NCBI GenBank assembly: GCA_015039465.1
Contig: MU130040.1
Coordinates: forward strand, 1 to 64,000
Source of the DNA: Phlegmacium glaucopus
Taxonomy: Eukaryota > Basidiomycota > Agaricomycetes > Agaricales > Cortinariaceae
Length of the DNA stretch: 64,000 nt
Reading direction: 5' to 3'
A model generated the notes under the pieces. It had not been told where the DNA came from, ran no database searches, and saw only the letters and a program-made list of their open reading frames with translations. The position numbers were made by a program, and so were the translations under genes. Below are positions 46,719 through 57,283 of this stretch, piece after piece. Positions within the stretch are counted from its first letter, which is position 1, and each line of letters begins with the position of its first letter.

Positions 46719-47526
46719 CCCGCCGGAGTAGGAGGATCATTTATCAAGCTCTCAGCTTGCAAGTTACCTGCCAATATTCAAGAGAGCTTTCGCACCTATG
46801 AAACAGTGACTATGACTTTCAGCAGGAAAGGCTTTGTCGGATATTGCATGTGCTCACCACTCCCAGACAAATTATCAGTAGCTCCCTCCGAATTTGCAAC
46901 GAATTCAGCTCCTTTAATCTAGTGGTGGGTTATCTATGAATCTTCCACGCCGCAAGGAACCTGCCAAGAGCATTAGAGAACAGTTGCTCGCTCGACAGGG
47001 GGATTAGAAGTCGCCCTATGACTCATCGACTCTGAGTCCGGAGGTCTACATAAGCAAATAATCCTCGGAGCTTGGATGTCGTTCACGATCTTCTATGTCT
47101 GCCTCACGTTCCTGGGAGAGCCAAGGTAAGCTAGGCTTCGACATCAAGTTCCGACGTTCCCGTCCTCGATAAGGATCGTGCTCCTTAAGGATGCTGCACA
47201 TACCCATGTCTCCGGACTAGGGTCAAGGGGCATCTTGTGCGTTGGAGGATGCGGTAGTTTACTCTCTGCCAGCGCTCTTGAACCATTTTGTGTCGATCGC
47301 GGGTACATCATTTGCAGGTACATCATTTCATTTTGCTGTGCCGATTTTATGTAGTTTTCGAAATGTATGTCCTGTTTCTCAATCTTCAGCTAAACTCCCT
47401 CAGTCGATGAACGATAAGTTTTTCGGTTATAGTGCAGAGATAGCTGTTGCAGATTTTTTCTCGCGCGATATGTCAACGATCGTAAGCGGTGAGGGTGGAA
47501 ACAAGAAAAATTCTGAATCTTTTTGA
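46719..47526 (+). pseudogene. Relic of the FAD monooxygenase (exons 2-3)
   Basis: Matches the gene at 28803-30405 from just inside exon 2 to its end. Recognisable pieces are NIQESFRTYE, MTFSRKGFVGY, CSPLPDKLSVAPSE and, at the end, KLPQSMNDKFFGYSAE. The FAD-binding N-terminal exon is absent, a TAG follows the first piece at 46919, and the GD-motif region is scrambled by deletions. It begins directly beside the MITE right end. It cannot encode an active enzyme. Confidence 0.85.
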
Positions 47527-48398
47527 GATGGATCCGGAGATTAATAAGTGTTTGCTAGATGCATAAGACGAAGCAATTTGCTGATTGCATTGGCGGGATC
47601 CATTTAAATCCAATCAAACGTTCTCCGAGTCGAATGTCCCGAGGGTAGACGAGGGTAGAGAGTTTGGAGGTACTGGGGTAGTCCAGTTGGACCGCTGACC
47701 AGACTCCATGCGATAGTTGCAAGGTAAAAGGTAGTTCTCGTCACACGGCTTTTGGGTTTGCCAGCGCCGGTTCCGGCCAAGTCCGTGGTATCATCTAGTC
47801 CGGTATCTAATCTAATATCTAATCTATCAACTTGAGATGCCCGTTTGCACTGCCGCAGTATCGGTAAGGTAAGTATTCTGTCCAGCTCGGTGGGCGCATC
47901 ACTACGAAAGGTCAAGAAATAATCGAGGTTTCGAGGTTTCAGACATAATTCGGGATCTGTGGGCGCCGGGGTGAGAAGCCTTGATTACAAGGATCAATTC
48001 GAGCTTCGGACTGCTTCGGAGCCAGGGATCCGGAAGCTAGAGATTACGCGCTAGCTGACCCTTTGATGTAAAATTATGTAACCCACTGACTGACCCCACG
48101 CCCCGGACAGTGAGAAGCACTGCACCTATAAAAACGTTACCTCTCACCCCCAAAAAGAAATAATGTTCCCGCACCCAGAACTTCTTGATCCTAATTATAA
48201 ATGTTGAATGTTCTGCAGGCTTCTGACTCGGAGAACATTGCATCCAATGACGCAACTTGGGATGGGTTCGAGTCTAGATGCATAGCAACATCCAAGCAAT
48301 AAATGAATAGATATCGCATGAACTTATTCACATGTTAGTGTGAAATGTTACATTCTTGTAAATTGCAGACAATATCAGTAATAGTACATATGACATAT
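47527..48398. other. Intergenic, no supported gene
   Basis: Short open frames only, for example a minus frame at 47604-47915 without motifs. The final ~130 bases are P450 3-prime flank shared with the sequence beyond 38065. Confidence 0.4.
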
Positions 48399-50627
48399 CT
48401 ACAAATCGCCATCATGTTCTGTTGCGCGAATCAAATTTTCCACCTGCTTTGAACGGGGCCGTAATGAACATTTGAAAGGAAGGGATAGTCTAAAACAAGG
48501 TAGTGAGTGAGTTTTCAAGGATCAGCGCCAAAGCCGGATTATTCTTACCTGACAATATCTGGCATATGGCCATAATCAGGTTCTGGATCATTACCTATCT
48601 TTTTGAGATCAAAAGCCGCGATGAGTGACGCGATAGCAATCCAGAAAGATGATTCGGCGAAGAAACGGCCTGGACAGATCCTTTCATCAAAAAGGACATT
48701 GATCATATAAGTTTCCAATGAACATGACCATCAATAAGCTGAGGACATCGTTGAGCGAACCTTCTACCAAAGCCCCAGATGATATCGCTGGGATCTCTTG
48801 CCGGTTTGTCCATGTTTAATCCATCGGCGGTAAGAAACCGTTCCGGCTTAAACTGGAACGGGTCAGGGTACACATTTTCGTCATGTAGCATTGCCCTTCC
48901 AACAGAGATGAAGTTGCAGAAGGCATTGTTACTGAACAGTGTCACGTACCAAGCATTACACTGAACAACAGCCCCTTTCGGGATCCTGTATCCTTTGTAT
49001 TCATCTTCAGCGGTCGAGAAATGAGCTACAGCTGAGACAAAATCAGAGATAATCAGGGTCGAATTGAGGGTTAGAGGTCATACCCAATGGTGTTGTGTCT
49101 CTCCAACGAGTACTTTCCTTGGCGATAGCATTGATATAAGGCAGAGACGATCTATCCTCGAATGTTAGTAAATTTCCAGGACCTATTACCCTGTCTATTT
49201 CCTCTTGAGCTTTCTTCAAGACGTCCGGGTAGTTCAGCAGCGCCAGCACACAATTCGTAACGGCTGTCAAGGTCTGAAATGTATCTCAAGATGGAGTGCC
49301 GGCTCTCCTACATGATACTCACAGTGTCTGCCCCAGCTGATGGGGGATTCGATGCTCCGGTTCAGTTGGTGGCTAAATGAAGGAAAGAAGATAAAAACTA
49401 ACCTGTGTAGAGAGCGCCAGCAACAGATTTAATATCATATTCTTGTTTTCTCAGATCCAGTTGTTCATCTACATTGCCTAAACTGCTTGAACAAAATGAC
49501 GATCTAGCCGTTCCATTTCCCTTGTACAATTCTAAATGACAGCGATTGAGGAGCAGAGAAGAAGCGAAAAACATACCATTTGACGTTTCACATCTGCAAA
49601 TGGTGTGTCTTGCAAAGATATGGCTCGTCTTCGCCATTCGCGAGCATCCCTTTTGAATTGAGCACCTGGAATCCAGGATGGTACATACTTCAAGATCGGG
49701 AATAAATCAACAAGAAATGTTCCTGGAATGAGGGCTTTGAAGGCAGGTTCGACAGCGGCTTCGGCCAAAAGGATGTAAGGATCTGATTTTGAATCGATTT
49801 TGAATCCATATGTGGTGGAAAGTATGATGTCGCCAGAATAGCTGGAAGAAAGCGAGTGAATTCAATGTTTTGGCTGATAAAAGGTGCACTAACAGGCGGA
49901 CGTTACCGAAGAAGTCGTCCGGATCATCAAGAAGCCGGCGTAACATCTTTCTCGTAGCTTCAAGTTGGTACGGATAAAACCGAAGGGACGCCTTGGAGTT
50001 GAATTCTTGATGCATCAACCTGCGTTGAGTCCTCCTTTATACGCCTATAATTAAAGCATTTTGGAGAAGACTGAAACTTGGACGAACCAGACATCACCTA
50101 AACACTTTCGGTGAGATATTAGTTATATTTGTGTTCAAGAAAAAGCGAACCATAGTCTTTGAAAGCGAAACTGAATTCAAATCCCATTAATTCTCGCACC
50201 ATAGACAACGTTGGTCTAATAAATGAATAAATTAGACGTGCTCAAGAGACCCAGGTGGCAGGGTGTGACCAACCTGCTCGAGTAATTGTTGGACCTTTTT
50301 TCAATCAAATCAATTGTAGCTTCGTATGTATCAAGTATGATGATATCTGTGCCTGCAGCATTGAGATGTATAATATCCGAATCTACGTTTTAAAGAATGA
50401 GTACAACTATCTTCAAAGGACGAACATTGGGTAGGCTTACTGAATTCTTGAGACCATTTATGATATACTTCCCATTCGGAAGATTTTGGCATGTCGAGTA
50501 AATTGCCGATCAGTGGGAGTCCTGCTGGGCCAGGAGGTAATGGTAGACGGTTCCTTTGGTTTTTCTTGTAGAACATCCAGATCAGAAATAAAGTGAGGCA
50601 TATTAAGAGTACATCGAGGTTGAACAT
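48399..50627 (-). CDS. Cytochrome P450, microsomal (512 aa)
   Basis: Thirteen exons with the same structure as the P450 at 43886, including the 10-nt and 14-nt micro-exons. The lengths sum to 513 codons including the stop. The first exon is 50627-50441 and the stop is at 48399. The anchor MFNLDVLLICLTLFLIW is followed by LPLPPGPAGLPLIGN. The I-helix is AGADT, the K-helix is ESTR, KPERF is present, and the heme loop is WGFGRRICPGRF with Cys ~441. One difference is AVAHFSTAED where the sister has GLPHISTAED, still in frame. The gene is divergent from the IKS kinase at 51190, with ~560 bases between. Exons 1-10 form part of the left arm of the large inverted repeat. Confidence 0.9.
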
Positions 50628-51189
50628 GGCTCTCGTCTACCTCTCGTGTGGAAGGAGGACTTAGACTGCATACCCTTTCTTGTGCCTTCATTAAATAGCA
50701 GACTGGTTTATTGCTCCATCCAATAGGATTCTACATCCGTCATGAGTTCGTATAGACTTATATGGCGATATGGATTGATATCATGGATGCTAGAAGAAAG
50801 CGTATTCTTCTCGGAAAAGGCTATTTAATTCCGAGAGCTCAGCGCTCAGCAGTTAGACTCGGATGTACATATGAACTAAATTAGAATTCATGTCAGGGTG
50901 TAATGATCGAGTAAACTCAGGCTGGCAATCGAGGGACTTAACGCGAAAAGGTGCCACCAATCCCGCAAGAACCAGTTTGACCTGTAAGATGAGACAGGCA
51001 TGGAAGTTGAATTACACTGGCAGTCTGATCAACATGGGTCAGCGTTAGTACTCCACTGGGAAATTGTGTCGGGAGTACTTGATTTTGTTTAATATATAAA
51101 CCCCAAGTTGTGAAGTGACTGCTAGATTATTAGGTAATAAATAGCAGCACGTTCATCGTCTTGAACACTGCTCGACTTATTCACGAACC
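50628..51189. promoter_or_regulatory. Divergent promoter between P450 and IKS kinase
   Basis: A 562-bp intergenic region serving two divergent genes. TATATAAA at 51093-51100 lies ~90 bases before the kinase ATG, and the P450 side carries CTATTTAA near 50691. The same arrangement is conserved in mirror image at 60387-60950. Confidence 0.55.
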
Positions 51190-54100
51190 ATGTCGACCAG
51201 CGTGCCAACCTCACCGTCGTCGCGGGCACTCATTGCTCTCCCCGTGGTCCATACTTCATCGTGGTCGACCTCAACGTCCTCAAATAACGTAGCGTCGACT
51301 TCAGCCGGTTTGATAGAACAAGAACAATGGCAACCTATTTTACACGCATCCAATCAAGTTGTCTTATACAATCCCCGCTCGCACGCGCTGTCCATCACCT
51401 CTACTTCTGCCCCCCGGTATCCTGCTGTCGTAGTAACTCGCCGAAAGAGGAACCATGACACGGAGGTAGAGAGCCGGTGTCCGTATTGTAAGCAGAGCTT
51501 GCCGGCGGGCTTTGTGATGTATGATTTTGGCCAGAACGTGGGGATGAATGCCGATGATGAGCATATAGGGGCGCGAGAAGAGAACCAGGGTGATCAGCAT
51601 TCAGAGAGATGGAACGAAGGTCAATGGAATGAACAGTGGCCATCTGGTGATGAAAGGGATGACGAGCAGTTTGAAACAGTTAGCACAGATCCGGCTTACC
51701 ACTCTCCCGCGTCGGATTATTTTCAATTATTAGCGATCGCTAATGAAAGGTCAACTGCGATATCTTCGACACCGCACGCCGCGTACAGGGTTGGTACCAG
51801 CAGTACGTTTGTTCCTGCGGACGACGAGCGGAGTAGCAACGTCCTCGGTGATGGGATCCACAGAGGGTCTACGATGCCTACGACTGATGACACAAACAGC
51901 ACGTTCCAAACAGACAAAATGGCCGAAGGTTACTTCAAGACCTTTTTTCAAGAAGAGTATAAGCTCGGTATGGGCGCGAACGGCTCTGTTTTTCTTTGTC
52001 AGGTATAGATATAGATATATGCGCGTTTTTTAACCGCTGCTAACTACCGTCAACTACAGCATGTACTAGATGGTAATCCTCTAGGCCATTTCGCGGTCAA
52101 AAAGATCGCAGTTGGGAACTCACATTCATACCTCCTCAAAATCCTGAGGGAAGTACGGTTATTGGAGAGATTACATCATCCAAATATTATCGCCTACCAG
52201 TACGTCGGTACATCTCACCGGGGTCCTTGTTTACGACATAATCTATCAGTCATGCTTGGCTAGAATCCTGCCAATTCTCATCTTTTGGGCCTACAGTGCC
52301 TACTTTGCAGTGCGTCTGGCTTGCTCATCGAGAGTCGCTCACATTAATGTTCCGTCCTTAGCGTCCTCATGCAATGGGCAGAAGGTGGTAGGTCAGTCTA
52401 TCTCCACCCCTTCACCTTTCAGTCCCCGATGGACTTTTTATAGCCTAGACGACTTCATTGATACCCGTCTCGGTCGTAAACCAGAAAATGTTCACTTGCC
52501 ACCCTTCGGTTCAGCTCCAGCTTCTTCAAGAGCATCTACAACACCTTCTGCGCCGCCGGATTCACCTACGTTCGAGGCTCAGCCTCTAATGTCCGATCCT
52601 GGACTAGTTCCGATTAATCCCACTCAGCAGACTAAGCATGCCCATTTCGCTAATAATGATAGCCTAGGAAACGTTCCGCAGTCTAGTCAAGATCCACTTT
52701 CACGATCAGCTCGGATAAGAGCTTTTAGGGCGTATCAGCATGCGTCACCAGAGGAGAAAGAGAGGATGAAAGGGAACTGGTCCCTTGGATTAGGACCAGA
52801 TGGGCCTTCTGGTACAGGAAGAGACAATTATGGAGCCAGAACGAGAGGAGAATGGACTGCAGTCCACCTTTTGAGTGCGGACGAAGTTAGGAGCTTGTTC
52901 AAAGATGTTGTGGAGGGGTTGAGATTCTTGGTGATTGATTTCTTTATCTTTTCTCACCTGGGTCTAAACTTTACCTTTCGTGTAGCATAGCAAATCAATA
53001 TTGCATCTAGATCTCAAGCCTGGGAACGTACTGCTGACGTGGGACGAAGGCAGGCTGATGTATATTTTTGTTGTCGATCTAAGTACCAGTTTAATTAATT
53101 CATGTCCTTTCAGTCCAAGAGCTATGCTCTCTGATTTTGGCACCTCCCGAGATATGCTGAAAAGGTCGAGAGTACGACGTTCCGGAAATACTGGGACGTG
53201 AGTGGCTATTTTTCTCTCCGGTCTGCATACATGATTTAAATGATAACTCCAGGCTAGAATATAGCGCCCCCGAATCTCTTCCATCCCCACTGACGGGAAT
53301 TTTGAAGGAAACGGACTCCAAAGCGGATATGTGGAGTTTGGGAATGATATTGCATAAACTTCTATTTTTCAAATTGCCTTATAGGTGTGTTTCTGAGAAT
53401 TTTCGTTTCTGTTGACAGTTGGTTTTATCTTTGTTTTCCTGCATAGGTACGCCGCGGTCGGAGACGCCAATGGTGAGCCCATAAGTCGAGAGAATGAAGG
53501 GGAAAAAATGGAACGATTAGAAAGAGAAGTTTTGGATTATCCTGGGTTGGGTTTCTTTAGAAGATTCTATGCTGCGATGATCTCATGCATTGCTCGTCGC
53601 TTTTATTTTCTCTTAGATTCAAGTCGAATCCCAACCTGGTTTCTGGGTTCGAAGCCCGCAGGCTTCCACGAGCGTTCCTCGTCCTGCTGGAGAATTTACT
53701 TCACAAAACGCCTGCGGTAAGGCCGTCTAGTGAGAAGGTAGCGACGGCGATAAGGGACGGAAAAGTACGACCTAGTTTTCATCAGATAGGGCTACTTTCA
53801 ACACTTATCTTTGTATAGCTTGACCCACTGGAGGAAAGGAACGTGACCGACAACCTTCCACTTACTCGTCCTAGGATGGACAATGATACTGGCGATGAAC
53901 CTAACCATGATACCAACAATGCTCATGAGAAGGCCAAGTTACTAGCGCTGCCCTCGCCCACCGATATTTTCGGACCGGAAGAAGGGAGTTGGCGGAGTTG
54001 GTTGAGCCTTTCGTGGTGGCTAATGGTTGTACAAAGGCGTAAACGATGGATATTCCGGCGTCAATTACATCCGAGAGGCCTTGGGAGCAGAGGAGGGAGA

Positions 54101-54458
54101 GGGAAACGATGGCAAATCTTGGGCATGCGGGTTCTAAGAAGTTGCCTACTAATTGTGAAGGTGCCCCGTCTTCTTTCCATCTCGACTGGGTGGTCACTGA
54201 CTTGACCCTTATTCACAGATATCAACAATTCCGCGGCTCTGTCCAGACCCGACAACGCGGCCGCGTCCTGTTATTACCGCTTTCTTGTTAGGTGCAGCTG
54301 TGACTGACAGCGCTCTGGACCATGATACATGGGAGAGGAGTTTGCTAACAACTACTGGCCTTGCACTCGTCCATCTGATGGTCCTTGGGATAGTTGGCAG
54401 TGGGATCTGGAATTGGCCAATCCAGGCGTGTTGTCTTCCGCTACATACTGGCCACTAA
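51190..54458 (+). CDS. IKS1: IKS-class serine/threonine kinase, complete copy
   Basis: Twelve exons with consistent phases give 882 residues. The first is 51190-52002; the others begin at 52060, 52250, 52362, 52444, 52986, 53114, 53253, 53447, 53617, 53819 and 54219. A Ser/Thr-rich N-terminus precedes a CPYC pair (97-100), a feature I recall from IKS proteins. The kinase has the glycine loop LGMGANGSVF (259-268), FAVKK with Lys285, REVRLLERLHHPNII, a ~150-residue Ser/Pro-rich insert, the catalytic loop HLDLKPGN with Asp519, DFG at 542-544, SAPES and DMWSLGMILHKLL. The last exon supplies hydrophobic segments (VITAFLLGAAV and GLALVHLMVLGIVGSGIW), fitting the membrane tail of yeast IKS1. The cellular role of IKS1 is poorly known. 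All catalytic residues are present. Confidence 0.85.
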
Positions 54459-54835
54459 GAGGCGATGATGATAGCATTTTCATCAATAGGCTGTGCTGTC
54501 CCTCTGTCCATCCTATATAAGTTATGAGGTCTACCCCCACAAGATAAAATATGAGTATGCTATCCACCAGAGTGCGAATATGTCATACGGTGATGAGGGT
54601 CTTGCTCAATACCGTTTTATAAAGAAACATTACAAGTGATATGCCTTGGTTCTAGAATTAAAGCTAAAGCTTCGAGCGAACGATTCAACGGCCACCAGTG
54701 AAGGAGAGGACGGACGTTGGCTCAAAGACTATATTCTACTCTAAGCCAATATAATTGTGAACCATGGATGATAGCAGTCCAGCCAAACGGATTGCTGGAG
54801 ACTTGAAAAAACAATGAAGCGATTCCAACCGACTA
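54459..54835. other. Kinase 3-prime region and repeat inner edge
   Basis: No gene seen. Homology to the right arm continues to about 54700 (CCTTGGTTCTAGAATTAAAG compares with the reverse complement near 57140). Confidence 0.45.
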
Positions 54836-55939
54836 TCATATTTGCCCATACTCGGGAGCAGAACTCAAGCCATTGTTTCTTGTCGATGCAAAGTGCAATG
54901 CCGATACTGCAGGTCCATCCCCAGACCGTTTTGTTACAGCCTTCCCTAGAGCCACACGATAAACAATCAGAAGTGGTGATATGACCTAGTATTTGTTGAC
55001 AAAACATCGAACCATGAGATATAAGATGGCCTTGTTAGCGTTCTTGCGGTTGAGGTAGCAGTTATGACACTTACATTTACATGAACCAAACTTTGCATGA
55101 AGATAAATGATGCGGGAATTTGCTTAGAAACCAGAGCAGCATACAATATACTGAAGAAAATGATGAGAACCGAAGATTCAATGCAGATAATGACGATCGT
55201 CGTATATTGACTGTTGCGTTCCGAAGCGACCACCCGTATTTTTCTTTGAAAATATATAATCCGTGCTGCGATCAAAATGGCTGCGATGGTGTTGATAATA
55301 GTGGTGATAATGACAATCACGTCCAGGAGTGCGCCGTTTGGGTTGATGAGAAGATACATACAAAAGCCTTGTCATTGTTAGCAGAAGAAAAGAGACATGG
55401 TGAGGTGAGCATACCAAATGAGGCCATTGCCAGGAGGATAAGAACAGTCAACGTTGCCAATCGAGAACGTCGGGAGATTCCCTCATATAACACCGCACAC
55501 CGCCATAGCTAACAGGGATGATAAAACGGTCCGCGACAAGGAATTCCTGGTACTTCAATAAACTCACCATGAATCCATCCGCACCCCAACTCGCAAATGT
55601 AACACACACTGCGCCCGCGAATCCGTTCGGAAATGCAGACAAGTTTTCGATCCCGTTGCCTCCGTATGGGCTACTAATTTGCAAGATGGTACGACCAATG
55701 GTGAAGGCAATAATTAACGTGACCGTGTTTACAGTGCTGGTCGTGACCATAAATGCAACGTATGCCAATAGAAAGTTCCGCATACGTCGAGATATCGTAT
55801 GTGAGGTTTTGAGCAAAAGAGGGATGTAAGTTAGAGCGAGAGCAGCAACGCCGCCGTATACCATGACCGAAATGAGGACACCAAGTGTCAATATTTCACG
55901 GTTCGATTGAATGTTGGCTGGACTATCGAGGGAGGTCAT
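54836..55939 (-). CDS. Seven-span fungal membrane protein, paralogue 2
   Basis: Exons 55939-55568, 55508-55415, 55367-55075 and 54985-54836 give 302 residues with phases 0, 1, 0, identical to the gene at 36709. Seven hydrophobic segments are conserved, including LLLKTSHTISRRMRNFLLAY after the first and IICIESSVLIIFFSILY. The tail after SPLLIVYRVALGKAV extends into SALHFASTRNN, a soluble end typical of the family. Relative to paralogue 1 there is an 8-residue insertion (SSPYGGNG region) in the second loop. It lies alone in the spacer of the large inverted repeat, in opposite orientation to its paralogue 18 kb away. Function is unknown. Confidence 0.82.
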
Positions 55940-56582
55940 GGTCAGACTGAGAGAAAGGGGACAACGAAAACGAGGATATAGTAGTTGAATGGACACCGTT
56001 TTATTGCTCTAATCACCAAGGAACTCTCTCTGCACAGGTTTCGGGTGAAGGGGGGCTGTCATGTTCCAACGTGGGGCCAACGCCCAGTATACGTACATAC
56101 ATACTCATGCTCCAATCATGCTCAAACTAAACCCTGGTAACAAATATGTCCCAACATGATAAATAGGTTTCGAGTGATAGAAGGCTATGTAAGAACGATA
56201 GCAAGAATCTATTACTATTCGAGTACGATACTGGATTTATATACACTACAATGTAGCTTTTAATTAACTACAAAGGTCCAAGAAGTGACTCGGGCGTAGC
56301 AACGCCGAGAGCGCTGATCAAGCGCTTGATGGTGCCTATCGCACATGATACTGCTTGTGACCGTTTGTCCCGCGGACAACATATTCCAACAGGCTATCAT
56401 GTCCCAACGACAGTACATAATTCTTACAGAAGGCGAGAGGTGTCTGTTTCTATGACTTTGGTGATGTAAACCATCGGGATTCCCGGGCCGGTGGCCGATC
56501 GTTACAACGGTATGCTCACGTGACATGTGTCATTGTCTCATCACTAGCCTACTTCAACCATTTTCCAACCATTCACGCTGCA
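55940..56582. other. Intergenic with shared seven-span promoter block
   Basis: Contains CCTGTGCAGA, CGAAACC and GACATGACA words (minus strand) near 56020-56070 that also occur before the paralogue at 36709. A further TCATGTCCCAACGACAGTA block is near 56397. No gene seen. Confidence 0.45.
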
Positions 56583-57035
56583 ATGTGCGGCTTCACATTC
56601 ATGTCTAGGTTTCTAATGCTCACGAAATATGTTAGGAAACCCGATCTCAATCCACACCCACAGTGGCAACTCTGCGACCCACCACCTCTGCGCAATCGAT
56701 GTCGTAACCCACCAGAGGAGTTTATCCCTCTTCAAGTCTTTGGTTTTGCAATGTCAGAAGAGGGTGTACTTGCTTGGGGCGCAGCCAACGATATCTCGCC
56801 CGATCAACCACTTTACCTTCGAATGCAGTATGCGTGGAACGAGATTAATCGCAGGCTTCCACACGCGCGCACAAAGGGGATCTATTGGAAAGAAACAGCC
56901 GCATACTGTGTCGTTATTGGTTCCAATGATACGAAGCAGGACCTAGAACTCGCGGCGGATATCAAACTAATCAATAAATACGATGATGTTCTTCGCAGCA
57001 ATGAACCACCAGGGTGGTTTAGGACCTTTGCATGA
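56583..57035 (+). CDS. Small orphan protein, single exon (150 aa)
   Basis: The first in-frame ATG is at 56583. The frame upstream continues open to 56520 but has no ATG, so a missing upstream exon is possible. The product begins MCGFTFMSRF and includes NPPEEFIPLQVFG, EGVLAWGAAN, LRMQYAWNEIN and, near the end, LELAADIKLINKYDDVL. It has the composition of a real soluble protein and resembles widely distributed agaricomycete hypothetical proteins in style, but I recognise no domain. It lies in the spacer of the inverted repeat, divergent from the seven-span gene, with no second copy in the window. Confidence 0.55.
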   Translation: MCGFTFMSRFLMLTKYVRKPDLNPHPQWQLCDPPPLRNRCRNPPEEFIPLQVFGFAMSEEGVLAWGAANDISPDQPLYLRMQYAWNEINRRLPHARTKGIYWKETAAYCVVIGSNDTKQDLELAADIKLINKYDDVLRSNEPPGWFRTFA

Positions 57036-57283
57036 TAAGCTGTCATTATATGGTACATGTCTGTGTCTTAGAATTATGCATAGCTGAAATTCATGCCATT
57101 TTCAGGTGGAGGGTAGATGAATCGTTCACTCAAAGCTTTAGCTTTCTAAAACCAAGGCATATCATTTGTAATATAATCAGTCCCCCCTCTGTTTCTTTAT
57201 AAAATGTACAAGACCCCACTGTATGACATATTCGCACTCTGATGGATAGTATATTCATATTTTTATCTTGTGGGAGTTGGACC

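Larger units (their letters stand above)
49000..54700. repeat. Large inverted repeat, left arm
   Basis: Reverse-complement match to 57115-62610. It includes ten exons of the P450 at 48399, the shared promoter and the whole kinase gene at 51190. Base differences and one ~235-bp length difference show that the arms have diverged. The outer edge is inside P450 exon 10, near 49000. The inner edge is near 54700. Confidence 0.85.

Noticed and set aside
47604..47915. Minus-strand frame of 103 codons
   Set aside because: No recognisable motif and no second copy. It lies in low-information sequence between relics.
38065..50627. A secondary-metabolite biosynthetic cluster
   Set aside because: There are several P450s and FAD monooxygenase pieces, but no polyketide, peptide, terpene or RiPP core gene, transporter or cluster regulator. 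Local P450 duplication explains the pattern.
53901..54197. Minus-strand frame with a hydrophobic stretch opposite the kinase
   Set aside because: It lies antisense to kinase exon 11, whose own frame is continuous with correct phases. It has no independent splice or start support.
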